From GCA-002700125 sp964434385 (GTDB lineage Bacteria > Chloroflexota > Dehalococcoidia > Lucifugimonadales > Lucifugimonadaceae), in assembly GCA_964434385.1 (NCBI GenBank), contig CAYSUW010000005.1, positions 16,024-80,023 of the forward strand: a DNA stretch of 64,000 nt, read 5' to 3'. The stretch's first letter is position 1. Every line of letters starts with the position of its first letter. The position numbers and the translations under genes were made by a program. The notes under the pieces were generated by a model that was not told the origin of the DNA, made no database searches, and saw nothing but the letters and a program-made list of their open reading frames with translations. Shown here piece by piece: positions 52,503 to 60,225 of this stretch.

Positions 52503-52699
52503 TGTTTTCAATAATTAATAAAAAAAATAAATCAAATCCAATTATCGGTCTATCTTTAATGGGATTTACAATTATAATCTGTTTAGCTTTTTTGATTTAT
52601 TTTGGTGCGTGGGTTACTGAAAAAAGATTAGAAGTTCGAGAGCAAAAAAACCCAGTTTGGTGGGAAAATACAGTTTTATGGGTATGTCCTTTACATTGA
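52502..52699 (+). CDS. Small single-span membrane protein, hypothetical
   Basis: 65 residues whose ATG overlaps the previous stop as TAATG, suggesting translational coupling. One hydrophobic helix (PIIGLSLMGFTIIICLAFLIYF) is followed by a charged stretch and WWENTVLWVC. It overlaps the MFS gene start by 22 bases. No known family. A short unknown membrane protein is plausible, but no independent Shine-Dalgarno is seen. Confidence 0.5.
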   Translation: MFSIINKKNKSNPIIGLSLMGFTIIICLAFLIYFGAWVTEKRLEVREQKNPVWWENTVLWVCPLH

Positions 52700-53955
52700 A
52701 AAGTTATCTAAAACATTATGTCTGGATGATAGTTTCTATTGGTGTATTTGTTCAGATGATAGGAAGTGCACTAAGAAATATTTTTGGAATACTTGTTGAT
52801 CCCTTAAATGTAAACTTCAATTGGTCTGTAGGAGAGATAGGCATAGCGTATGCAGTAATGTCTTTAACATCTGCTTTATCATCTCCGTTTTCTGGATGGT
52901 TAGGAGATAAATTTGGGGCAAGGAAAACTATATTTTTTGGGACAATTTTATTCTTAGTAGGAATGTTATGGGTTTCATTTATGAATAATCTATGGGAGTT
53001 TTATCTTGCTTATGGACTTGTTTTAGGGTTTTCTCAGTCTCTAATAGGTGTACCAATTGTACCAGCTGTTATCTCTTGGTTTAGAAGGCATGTTGGCTTA
53101 GGAACTGGAGCATTAATGGTTTCTTGGAGCCTTGGGCCAGCTTTGACTATTCAAATATTAGCAATATCTTTTGTTAATTATGGATGGAGAAATACATTTT
53201 GGGTTCTTGGGCTTTTAGTTTCAATTATCACATTCGTATTATTAATATTTTTTAAAGATAGCCCAGAAAAAGCTGGGAAGAAACCATTTGGATGGTTAGA
53301 AGAAGATGAAGATTCAAAAAATAATTTATTAAGTTCATTTGATTTGAGTAAACAAAGATTAATATATAGGACAGATGCGTTTTGGCATTTAGTAAATATT
53401 CATTTTTGGGGTTGTGTGGGTCATGCAATTATCTTAGTTTGCATTATTCCTTTAGCTATTAATAAAGGAATTGGCTCTATTCAAGCTGCAGGTGTATTAA
53501 GTACTATAGCAACCGTAAGTATTTTAAGTCGTTTCTTTTTTCCTATTATAGGAGATAAGTTTGGTAGTAGATTCATTATATTTATTTCATTTTTAGGACA
53601 AGGTTTGAGTGTTTTGATTCTATTATTTACTGATTCCACATTTGGTTTTTATGTTTTTGCTGTTTCTTTTGGAATTCCTTATGGTGGAGAAGGTACAGTT
53701 CATCCAGTAATTAATAGACAATATTTTGGACAATTCCCAATGGGAAGAACTTATGGATGGCAATTATTTGGAGCTGGATTAGGAATGGCTCTTGGAGGAA
53801 TAATTCCAGGTTTAGTTTTTGATTTATCTAACTCGTATGATATTGCAATAATAATTTCATGTGTATCAAGTTTAATTGGTGCTATTATAGTAATAATTTT
53901 ACCTAAAACATCTAAAGAATTAATTGATTGGAATCTAAGTTTGGAGCAGACATGA
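52678..53955 (+). CDS. Major facilitator superfamily transporter
   Basis: About 425 residues and 12 predicted helices. The cytoplasmic loop 2-3 motif GWLGDKFGARKTIF is the MFS signature (GxLaDrxGrrxxl), repeated in the second half as IIGDKFGSRFII. The pattern resembles oxalate/formate-antiporter-like and monocarboxylate MFS members, but substrate is not assignable. I start at the ATG at 52678 rather than 7 codons earlier because the earlier codons only add polar residues. The stop overlaps the trhO start as ATGA. Confidence 0.9.
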   Translation: MGMSFTLKSYLKHYVWMIVSIGVFVQMIGSALRNIFGILVDPLNVNFNWSVGEIGIAYAVMSLTSALSSPFSGWLGDKFGARKTIFFGTILFLVGMLWVSFMNNLWEFYLAYGLVLGFSQSLIGVPIVPAVISWFRRHVGLGTGALMVSWSLGPALTIQILAISFVNYGWRNTFWVLGLLVSIITFVLLIFFKDSPEKAGKKPFGWLEEDEDSKNNLLSSFDLSKQRLIYRTDAFWHLVNIHFWGCVGHAIILVCIIPLAINKGIGSIQAAGVLSTIATVSILSRFFFPIIGDKFGSRFIIFISFLGQGLSVLILLFTDSTFGFYVFAVSFGIPYGGEGTVHPVINRQYFGQFPMGRTYGWQLFGAGLGMALGGIIPGLVFDLSNSYDIAIIISCVSSLIGAIIVIILPKTSKELIDWNLSLEQT

Positions 53956-54893
53956 AAGAACAAGAATTTTGCATCTTTGCTTTTTATCAATTTAAAACAA
54001 CTACTAACAAATTACAGCTTCAGAAAAATTTGAATAGTTTGTCTAAGAAAGAAAAAATAAAAGGTATTGTCTTGATCGCTGATGAGGGAATTAATGGAAC
54101 AGTTTCTGGTTTTATTGATGGAATTAAGAAATTGGAGGAATATTTAGAAAAAGAAGACTTCACAACTCTTGAGAAGAAATATGCTTATTCTTCATATATG
54201 CCTTTTCACAGAATGAAAGTTAAATTAAAAAAGGAAATAATTACATTTGGGGGAGAAAAAGTAAATGTAGAAAAACAAACTGCTGAGTTTGTAAGCCCTG
54301 AAGATTGGAATAAATTGATTGATGATCCTGAAGTCACACTATTAGATACAAGGAATTTATATGAAACACAAATAGGTACTTTTTCTGATTCAGAAATATT
54401 GGGGATTAAAACTTTTACTCAATTAAAAGAACTTGTTGATAAAAAAATATTGGAAAATAAAGATAAAAAAATCGCAATGTTTTGCACCGGTGGAATAAGA
54501 TGTGAAAAACTAAGTTCGTACATGATAGAAAATGGTATGAAAAATGTATTCCAACTAAAAGGAGGAATTTTAAAATATCTGGAAAATATCTCTGCAGAGC
54601 AAAGTAAATGGGAAGGCGAATGTTTTGTTTTTGACAATCGTATATCTGTGAAAAATGAGTTACTTGAAGGTGAAGCAATTATATGTCCTGGTTGTAGATA
54701 CCCAGTTACTCCAACAGATAAAACATCTTATAAATATGAAGATTCTGTTTCATGTGATAATTGTTATGATCGTTTGTCAGAACAGAAAAAAGAAAATCTA
54801 CGTGAAAGAAAACGACAGATACAATTATCTTTATCCAGAAATGAGCCTAACCGATATATTAGGGTTACTCCTAAGGAATACCATAATTCTTAA
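53952..54893 (+). CDS. trhO: tRNA uridine 5-hydroxylase TrhO (rhodanese-domain, YceA)
   Basis: 313 residues from the ATG at 53952, overlapping the MFS stop. The N-terminal domain carries KGIVLIADEGINGTVSG. The central rhodanese domain starts LLDTRNLYETQIGTF and has the catalytic Cys in AMFCTGGIRCEKLSSYM near 180. The C-terminal zinc-like cysteines are in CPGCRYPVTP and SCDNCYDRLS. TrhO installs ho5U34 in tRNA using molecular oxygen. tRNA-Lys follows 38 bases later. Confidence 0.93.
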   Translation: MKEQEFCIFAFYQFKTTTNKLQLQKNLNSLSKKEKIKGIVLIADEGINGTVSGFIDGIKKLEEYLEKEDFTTLEKKYAYSSYMPFHRMKVKLKKEIITFGGEKVNVEKQTAEFVSPEDWNKLIDDPEVTLLDTRNLYETQIGTFSDSEILGIKTFTQLKELVDKKILENKDKKIAMFCTGGIRCEKLSSYMIENGMKNVFQLKGGILKYLENISAEQSKWEGECFVFDNRISVKNELLEGEAIICPGCRYPVTPTDKTSYKYEDSVSCDNCYDRLSEQKKENLRERKRQIQLSLSRNEPNRYIRVTPKEYHNS

Positions 54894-54931
54894 TGGACAA
54901 GTTTAATTTTGGATGGAATAATAATTTTTTA

Positions 54932-55006
54932 GGCCCGCTAGCTCAATGGTAGAGCAATTGACTCTTAATCAATAGGTTCTCGGTTCGAGCCCGAGGCGGG
55001 TCACCA
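54932..55006 (+). tRNA. tRNA-Lys (anticodon CUU)
   Basis: Acceptor arms GGCCCGC (54932-54938) and GCGGGTC (54996-55002) pair with one G-T wobble; the discriminator is A and CCA is encoded at 55004-55006. The anticodon stem ATTGA/TCAAT encloses CTCTTAA, with anticodon CTT at 54964-54966. D arm GCTCAATGGTAGAGC and T arm TCGGTTCGAGCCCGA are canonical. It borders the gene-poor accessory region to its right. Confidence 0.97.
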
Positions 55007-55074
55007 TTACCGACTCCAAAGGTTATTTTGTTATCTACACAATCCTTTTATAACTCTTAAAGCTATATAGAGTC

Positions 55075-55139
55075 GGCTAAAAGATATTAAATCTTCTAGA
55101 GATTCTCACAAATACTCAAATGTCATAGAATGAATCAAA
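55075..55139 (+). repeat. Promoter-like direct repeat, copy 1
   Basis: 65-base element beginning GGCTAAAAGATATTAAATCT and ending ATAGAATGAATCAAA. It contains a possible TTCTCA / TAGAAT pair 17 bases apart. It is identical to copy 2 over 52 bases except for one mismatch and matches copy 3 in the last 48 bases with two. It lies directly upstream of a 40-codon membrane peptide gene. Confidence 0.85.
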
Positions 55140-55156
55140 CCATATTGAGTAAGAGC

Positions 55157-55279
55157 ATGAAAGAATTAGAACCTAAAGTAAAATGGATTGATAAGATAAT
55201 TGTTTATATCATGTTTGTCTTAATAATAGGTGTTGTTGCACTTTTTCTTTTTAGGATTTTCGGGATTTTCTGGGGCTAA
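55157..55279 (+). CDS. Putative 40-residue membrane microprotein
   Basis: Begins MKELEPKVKWIDK and continues into one hydrophobic helix (IVYIMFVLIIGVVALFLF), ending IFGIFWG. Third codon positions are mostly A/T, as in neighbouring genes. Shine-Dalgarno is weak. An in-frame ATG at 55130, inside repeat copy 1, could add 9 residues. No known family. Its stop codon lies within the first bases of repeat copy 2. Confidence 0.4.
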   Translation: MKELEPKVKWIDKIIVYIMFVLIIGVVALFLFRIFGIFWG

Positions 55280-55325
55280 AAGATATTAAATCTTCTAAAG
55301 ATTCTCACAAATACTCAAATGTCAT
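55274..55325 (+). repeat. Promoter-like direct repeat, copy 2
   Basis: 52 bases matching copy 1 with one mismatch, 199 bases downstream of it. After GTCAT the sequence diverges into TGATAATATTAT, which still offers a GATAAT at a -10-like position. No convincing gene starts between this copy and copy 3. Confidence 0.85.
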
Positions 55326-55402
55326 GATAATATTATCTTTCCCAGATTTTAGGATTGTTTTAGTCGTGCATTACTTTCCTTAATCTGGGGTTTAATGTGA
55401 TG

Positions 55403-55450
55403 TCTTCTAAAGATTCTCACAAATACTTAAATGTCATAGAATGAATCAAA
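55403..55450 (+). repeat. Promoter-like direct repeat, copy 3
   Basis: 48 bases beginning TCTTCTAAAGATTCTCACAA and ending ATAGAATGAATCAAA, matching copy 1 except at two positions, and lacking its first 17 bases. It precedes the ABM-domain gene by 99 bases. Confidence 0.85.
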
Positions 55451-55549
55451 GTTATATTTGGCTGATAGTCCTTTTTTTAGGTAGAGATTTCACTCTTTCC
55501 TTTTTATTTGGGGTATCAGCTGAAGATTTTAATATTAAGGAGAAATCGT

Positions 55550-55837
55550 ATGTATGGAAGTATATTTAGTTTTAAACCAAAACAAGGAAAAAAAGCAGCT
55601 CTAATAGATTATTTAAAACAAGATCAGACTATACCCGCAGGGGGAGTGGCATGGTTTGTTATGAATCCTGATGATGAAGGAGATTTGATTGGAATTGCTA
55701 TTTTCAAAGACAAAGAATCATATAGAGCTAATTCTGAGAGACCAGAACAACATAAAAGTTTTTTGGAAATGATAGAATATCTTGACGGAGAGCCTACATG
55801 GAATGATGGAACTTTTATAATAGATCAAATAGTTTAA
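55550..55837 (+). CDS. Antibiotic biosynthesis monooxygenase (ABM)-like dimeric alpha-beta barrel protein
   Basis: 95 residues from the ATG at 55550, which has AAGGAGA 6 bases upstream; longer starts lack a ribosome site. MYGSIFSFKPKQGKKAALIDYL opens with the strand-helix pattern of ferredoxin-like ABM domains. AWFVMNPDDEGDLIGIAIFKD and the HKSFLEMIEYLD helix follow. Known members are cofactor-free oxygenases or stress proteins; function here is open. It lies between tRNA-Lys and the rhodopsin gene in the repeat-bearing region. Confidence 0.75.
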   Translation: MYGSIFSFKPKQGKKAALIDYLKQDQTIPAGGVAWFVMNPDDEGDLIGIAIFKDKESYRANSERPEQHKSFLEMIEYLDGEPTWNDGTFIIDQIV

Positions 55838-55928
55838 TTATATAGATTTGGTATCAAATAATTGAAATTCATATAATGACTCACATCTATCTTGAACCTA
55901 GAACTTTTAATTAATATATATTCCTATA

Positions 55929-55956
55929 ATCTTCTAATAAATACTCAAATCACATA
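55929..55956 (+). repeat. Promoter-like direct repeat, degenerate copy 4
   Basis: ATCTTCTAATAAATACTCAA at 55929-55948 followed by ATCACATA keeps both ends of the repeat core but lacks about ten central bases. It lies 26 bases before the next small membrane protein gene, the same relation as copies 1 and 3 to their genes. Confidence 0.55.
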
Positions 55957-55981
55957 ATATATAAAAGAAGTGGGGGTTATT

Positions 55982-56233
55982 ATGGAAATAGGTATTAAAA
56001 GGATTGCGAAAAAAATCGGATGGGTTTCGATCTTTGCATTGATATTCTCTATTCCTTGTGCATTTGTAGTAGTGGGGATTAATTTCTTAATTACAATCAA
56101 TGATATTTTTAATTATATTGTACTTTGTCTTTTAGCTGGTCTAATGGCATCTTTGGTTGGAGATTGGAAATCATATCGACTTATTAAATACTTATCTAGA
56201 AAACATGGATTTGAATTTAGAGAAAAGAGATAA
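55982..56233 (+). CDS. Small two-span membrane protein, hypothetical
   Basis: 83 residues from the ATG at 55982. Basic N-terminus (IKRIAKKIGW), then two hydrophobic helices (VSIFALIFSIPCAFVVVGIN and FNYIVLCLLAGLMASLVG) and a highly basic C-terminus. GGGGG just upstream is a poor Shine-Dalgarno. No family recognised; positive-inside charges put both ends in the cytoplasm. It follows degenerate repeat copy 4. Confidence 0.55.
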   Translation: MEIGIKRIAKKIGWVSIFALIFSIPCAFVVVGINFLITINDIFNYIVLCLLAGLMASLVGDWKSYRLIKYLSRKHGFEFREKR

Positions 56234-56360
56234 AACAAACAAGAAAGTAAGAGATAGATTTAAAATTCGTTTCAAAAAATATGTTTCAAATGTTATTATA
56301 GTTTCTTAATTAACATTGATATTTTAATTATATTTCACACTAACGTTAGGAGGTATTGAA

Positions 56361-56528
56361 ATGACAAAAACACTAGTAGCATTAGTAGTTATAGCAATTG
56401 TACTTACTATAGTAACAGGTGTATTTTATTTAATTCCAACTGATGGTGGTGATGATTGTCCCACAGTGAAAGAAATAGAAATGAGTCCATTCATGAAAAT
56501 TCCTCCAGAATGTGAAGAAATGAACTAA
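56361..56528 (+). CDS. 55-residue membrane microprotein with two C-terminal cysteines
   Basis: Begins MTKTLVALVVIAIVLTIVTG, a single hydrophobic helix, followed by a short acidic tail with DGGDDCPTVKEIEMSPFM and ending PPECEEMN. The Shine-Dalgarno AGGAGG at 56348-56353 is perfect and 7 bases from the ATG, which strongly supports translation. The tail would lie outside the cell if the N-terminus is inside, so the two Cys could form a disulfide. No family recognised. Confidence 0.65.
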   Translation: MTKTLVALVVIAIVLTIVTGVFYLIPTDGGDDCPTVKEIEMSPFMKIPPECEEMN

Positions 56529-56678
56529 TTAATCATTGTCTTTGGGTAGATTATTTGATGTAATGCCAACACTTATTTTAGTTCTTTTTGGAATATGTCA
56601 GGTTTAAAGATTTTGAGTTAAGATTTTTAACGAAAATAATATAGTTGCTATGCCAATATTGTATAAACTTGCTTAATT

Positions 56679-56840
56679 ATGGTTATTTTGAAAATAACTT
56701 TAGCTATTTTTTTGGGATTAATTGTTTTATCAATTATTTTGAGTTTACGATCTGGGTTAAATTTAGATGAAAATCATCCTTATGCACCTCCTGGATTTGA
56801 TGAAGATGATATACCTCATATTGATGATTTAAGAGATTAA
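56679..56840 (+). CDS. 53-residue membrane microprotein with acidic Pro-rich tail
   Basis: One hydrophobic helix (ILKITLAIFLGLIVLSIIL) then an acidic tail HPYAPPGFDEDDIPHIDD. Base composition at third positions is coding-like. No clear Shine-Dalgarno. It ends 90 bases before the hairpin that also bounds the rhodopsin gene. Function unknown; similar in size and layout to the microprotein at 56.4 kb. Confidence 0.45.
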   Translation: MVILKITLAIFLGLIVLSIILSLRSGLNLDENHPYAPPGFDEDDIPHIDDLRD

Positions 56841-56930
56841 TAAACTCTCACATCATATTCCAAACTAATTATATTGTTATAACCATATATTTTTTACACA
56901 AACATATATTGATAATGTTATTAAATATCA

Positions 56931-56963
56931 TTAACCCCCCGATTACTTATGGGGGGGGGTTAA
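56931..56963. terminator. Bidirectional hairpin terminator between microprotein and rhodopsin genes
   Basis: TTAACCCCCC at 56931-56940 pairs with GGGGGGTTAA-type sequence at 56954-56963, a 10-bp stem with a C6/G6 core, rare in this AT-rich DNA. AT-rich sequence flanks both sides. It lies 9 bases after the rhodopsin stop (minus strand) and 90 after the microprotein stop (plus strand). Confidence 0.75.
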
Positions 56964-56971
56964 TTAAAGAA

Positions 56972-57652
56972 TTATTTATTTTCACTATCTCGTTTTGCTG
57001 CAGCCCAAATGACTAATCCAAAAGCTGTTTTATTTACTAAATCAGCAAGATTGTAAATGGCATTCATTGTTGAAGCAGCATTACTTATATCCAGTAAATT
57101 ACCAATAACGAATCCTATAGGGTAAATAGCCCATCCTACCAATTCAATCCATCTCATAGCATTAAATGCATTTGTGATGATGAATTTCCACTATTAGAGC
57201 TGGTTTTAGCTCCTTCTCCAAAGAAGATTAAGTAAATTACTATTATCCAACCTATCATTCCTAATATAAATGCTGGAATGTCAGAAATGTAGTTAGCTTC
57301 TCCCAGGTAACCAAATACAAGCATTATCAGAGAACCTAAAAGTAATTGCCAAAATAATCTTGTTTTTACTTTTGTGACAGCCTTCAAAATTAAATAAAAT
57401 TCTATTATTTGTAATGGGACAGTAATTATCCAGTCAACATATCTGTAACTTGTAGGGCTCATTTCTGTATCAACCCAAATTGACCTCATAAATAAATAAT
57501 GCCAAAATGCAACACCTGTAACTAGAGAGCTACAGTAAGTGATGTTCTCCATTGCTTGATAACATCTCCTCTTTCCATAAAAAGAACACTGATGACGCTA
57601 GCATTGAGGCAGTAGCAACCCAAAAAGTTATTCCAACAAAATCTCTAATCAT
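56972..57652 (-). pseudogene. Proteorhodopsin gene (blue-tuned, DTE proton pump type) with three frameshifts
   Basis: Joining four reading-frame segments recreates a 227-residue, seven-helix proteorhodopsin. Start ATG at 57652 has GGAGG 4 bases upstream. Helix A is in frame to a T5 run at 57583-57579; the frame then shifts, giving ERGDVIKQWRTSLTV, and shifts again near 57530-57524 into SLVTGVAFWHY. The main segment reaches 57154. A third shift at an AAA at 57173-57171 leads into AFNAMRWIELVGWAIYPIG. Each lesion equals one missing base. Function-defining residues are intact: proton acceptor Asp and Thr in RYVDWIITVPLQ, donor Glu in IIEFYLIL, His in FWHY, and the retinal Lys in NLADLVNKTAFG. 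Gln after TVPL is the blue-absorbing choice. Either a recent pseudogene or base-calling errors. Confidence 0.9.
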
Positions 57653-57680
57653 AAAACCTCCAAATTATTTTTCATGAATA

Positions 57681-57714
57681 ATTATATATTGTGTTTTTTC
57701 GTTCTTCGTAACAA
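57681..57714 (-). promoter_or_regulatory. Candidate promoter of the rhodopsin gene
   Basis: On the minus strand an exact TATAAT (57686-57681) lies 28 bases upstream of the rhodopsin ATG. A TTGTTA at 57714-57709 is a possible -35 but with a long 22-base spacer. The -10 position relative to the Shine-Dalgarno and start is sensible for a short leader. Confidence 0.45.
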
Positions 57715-57825
57715 ATTCGTGACATTTTCTTATTTATGAATAATAATCCAACTTAAATCGTATTTTACTTTTTATGAAATGAAATTGTTTTCACTTATAT
57801 TTGTTAATATATTTGTGAGGTGATA

Positions 57826-58539
57826 ATGACAGAAGAAATTTTTAACACAGATGCATACATTAAGAAATGTGATTCTAGAGTAATTAGTATTACCGATGAT
57901 GGATTAGAATTAAATAAAACTGTTTTTTTTCCTGGTGGTGGTGGTCAGCCTAATGATTTTGGTATTCTTAAGTTAAAAGATGGTCTTGAAATTCCTATAG
58001 AAAAAGTTAAAAGGATCCATGGTGATATATTTCATTTTCATGATTTTTCTAAAATAAATATTGATGATCAATTAACATGTGAAATTAATTGGGATAGAAG
58101 GTATAAGCTTATGAGAACTCATACTGCTCTTCATATTTTATGTGGTGTAGTTTGGAGAGATTATGGTGCTGTTGTTACTGGAGGTAATATGGATATTTTA
58201 AGAGGAAGAATGGATTTTGAATTTGAATCATTGTCATCTGAAATGAGTAAAGAGATTGAAGAAAAAGTGAATCTGGAGATTGAAAAAGATTTAAATATAA
58301 AAGTAGGATTTATTCCAAGAGAAGAAGCATTAAAGATTCCTGGATTAATCAGGACAAAAGTAAATTTGCTACCTGAAACTATTAAGATCTTTAGGACAAT
58401 TGATATTGAAGGTTTGGATATCCAGTCTGATGGAGGGACTCATGTTAATTCTACAAAAGAAGTTGGCAAAGTTGTAGTTACTGGTCATCAAAGTAAAGGT
58501 AAAATTAATAAAAGAATTAGGATAGAAATTACCGATTGA
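57826..58539 (+). CDS. alaX: Alanyl-tRNA editing protein AlaX
   Basis: Free-standing homologue of the AlaRS editing domain that deacylates mischarged Ser- or Gly-tRNA(Ala). 237 residues from the ATG at 57826, with GAGG 6 bases upstream. FFPGGGGQPNDFG (about 32-44), MRTHTALHILCGVVW with the HxxxH zinc pair near 96-100, and DGGTHVNSTKEVG near the end are the family blocks. At the last site Asp stands where AlaRS has Cys (CGGTH), so the fourth metal ligand differs. Confidence 0.93.
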   Translation: MTEEIFNTDAYIKKCDSRVISITDDGLELNKTVFFPGGGGQPNDFGILKLKDGLEIPIEKVKRIHGDIFHFHDFSKINIDDQLTCEINWDRRYKLMRTHTALHILCGVVWRDYGAVVTGGNMDILRGRMDFEFESLSSEMSKEIEEKVNLEIEKDLNIKVGFIPREEALKIPGLIRTKVNLLPETIKIFRTIDIEGLDIQSDGGTHVNSTKEVGKVVVTGHQSKGKINKRIRIEITD

Positions 58540-58676
58540 TTACTTTTTACTCTGGTTTTTTTAATCAAATATGAACATTTGCTAAAATATATTTTAATGA
58601 ATCTTGTAACTCATGTTATGAAATTCAGAATTAAATTTGTGATATAAAAATTATAATTTTCTAAATGATTGATTCA

Positions 58677-59008
58677 ATGAAGTTGTTTTACGATGACCAA
58701 TGTAGTTTTTGTACTAGATCTGTTCTTTTTATCACAAGATTTTTAAAGATATCTGAAAAGATATTATTTAAAGGTCTTCTGATAATGTAATAAAAAATAT
58801 TATGGAAGAAGAAAATTCTTGGATACTTATTGATAGTAAAGGCAACAAGTGGATGAGGTTTTCTGTTTTTCAACAACTTGTGAAATTGTCTCCTAAATTT
58901 CAATGGGCTTCTTTTTTAATCTCCATAAAAGCAATTTCTTATATAGGTAATGGTATATATCTTATTATTGCGAGAAATAGAGGTAAATTGAGCAATTTCT
59001 TTAAGTAA
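58677..59008 (+). pseudogene. DCC-family (DUF393) thiol-disulfide oxidoreductase gene with one frameshift
   Basis: The first frame, MKLFYDDQCSFCTRSVLFIT and on to a TAA at 58788-58790, carries the CxxC motif in the family's YDxxCxFC form. The second frame begins about 58776 (SSDNVIKNIMEEE) and runs to 59008 with GNGIYLIIARNRGKLS, the typical C-terminal DCC segment. One extra base near 58771-58775 would join them into a normal 110-residue protein. An in-frame ATG at 58665 adds four residues. Family function is thiol redox chemistry. As with the rhodopsin gene, one missing base breaks it. Confidence 0.75.
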
Positions 59009-59013
59009 TATTT

Positions 59014-60219
59014 TTATTTTGTTAATTTCCAAAGAGAAGAATTGTTTTGATCTGAAATTAAATAGACATTACCTTTAGTATCAATTTCCAGATCTCTTAT
59101 TCTTACAATTTTATCTTTGATTAAAATTGTTTCATTGACAATTTTGTTATTATCCATATTTATTTTTATGAGCATATTGTATTTTAGAGATGTTACCAAT
59201 AAATCACCTTCCCATTCCTTAAATTTATTACCTTTGTAAAACATAATTCCACTAGGAGCAATTGATGGAACCCATGTAAGTATTGGTTTGGTGAATTTGG
59301 GATTAAATGCTTCTCCATTTCCTATTTTAGATCCTGTGTAATTTGTACCTCCCCAACCTATTTCTTTCCACCCATAATTTCCTCCATTTTTTATCTCTCC
59401 TATAAAATCTCCGCCTTTAGCTCCATGATTTGATATATATATTTTATTGTTGAAAGGAGATAATGCCATACCTTGAGGATTTCTAATTCCAATTTGAAAA
59501 ATTTCTGGTAACCATTCTTTATTGTTTTTAAATTTCGGATTTGTTTTTGGTATAGATCCATCCAAATTTATTCTGATAATACTACCAGGATGTTTTTTAG
59601 AATCTTGAGCAATCATTCCTTGACCACGCTCACCAATTGTTGCAAAAAGCATTTGATTATCGACTACTAGTCTTGAACCAAAGTGTTTAGTCCCTATTAA
59701 AGGAGGTTCAGCTTGGAAAATAGATTCTAGTTCAATTATTTTATCATCTACTAATTTTCCTCTGGATATTGAAGTACTTGTTTTTCCAGAACCTCTATCT
59801 TCAGAGAATGAAAAATAAATAAAATTATCATTAAATAAAACATCTAATAATCCTCCTTGGCCAGATGTTACATAATTAATATTATGTTTAACTTCAAACT
59901 TTTCATTTGTAGACAAATTAATTCTTATTAGTTTTCCGCTTTTTTCTGTAACTAATAAGTTATTGTCATCTAAGAATGTCATGCCCCAAGGATAATTTAG
60001 GCCTTGAACTATTTCGATTAATTTAAAATTTTGAAGTTCTGTAATATAGTTTTTGAAGTTTTTTTCAATGGAAATATTTTCTGAATTTGAATTATTCTTA
60101 GAATCTATATTGGATTCAAAAACCTGATTATTAGAAGAGATTGTTTTATCATTTAAGTTTTCATCACTGCATGAAATAAAAAATAAACTAAAAAAAGTTA
60201 TTAACAGTAAATTTTGCAT
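59014..60219 (-). CDS. PQQ-dependent sugar (aldose/sorbosone) dehydrogenase-like lipoprotein
   Basis: 401 residues. The signal peptide ends in lipobox FISC at about 14-17, so it is membrane-anchored after LspA processing. The soluble part is a six-bladed propeller of the GSDH/YliI type: YPWGMTFLDDNNLLVTEKSG, TSGQGGLLDV, FGSRLVVDNQMLFATIGERG, IRNPQGMAL and ITWVPSIAPSG-like (LTWVPSIAPSG) blades. The family oxidises aldoses using PQQ, though PQQ synthesis genes are not in this window. Convergent to the DCC remnant, upstream neighbour is the FMN reductase, 6 bases away. Confidence 0.92.
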   Translation of the reverse strand: MQNLLLITFFSLFFISCSDENLNDKTISSNNQVFESNIDSKNNSNSENISIEKNFKNYITELQNFKLIEIVQGLNYPWGMTFLDDNNLLVTEKSGKLIRINLSTNEKFEVKHNINYVTSGQGGLLDVLFNDNFIYFSFSEDRGSGKTSTSISRGKLVDDKIIELESIFQAEPPLIGTKHFGSRLVVDNQMLFATIGERGQGMIAQDSKKHPGSIIRINLDGSIPKTNPKFKNNKEWLPEIFQIGIRNPQGMALSPFNNKIYISNHGAKGGDFIGEIKNGGNYGWKEIGWGGTNYTGSKIGNGEAFNPKFTKPILTWVPSIAPSGIMFYKGNKFKEWEGDLLVTSLKYNMLIKINMDNNKIVNETILIKDKIVRIRDLEIDTKGNVYLISDQNNSSLWKLTK

Positions 60220-60225
60220 AATTTA

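Noticed and set aside
55441..55569. 42-codon frame starting inside repeat copy 3
   Set aside because: No ribosome site, and it runs into the well-supported ABM gene in another frame.
55075..55956. CRISPR array
   Set aside because: Copies are unevenly spaced (199, 112 and about 500 bases) with no unit-length spacers and no cas genes.
56972..57652. Programmed ribosomal frameshifting in the rhodopsin gene
   Set aside because: Three separate shifts would be needed, and no slippery heptamer with a following structure is seen at any of them.
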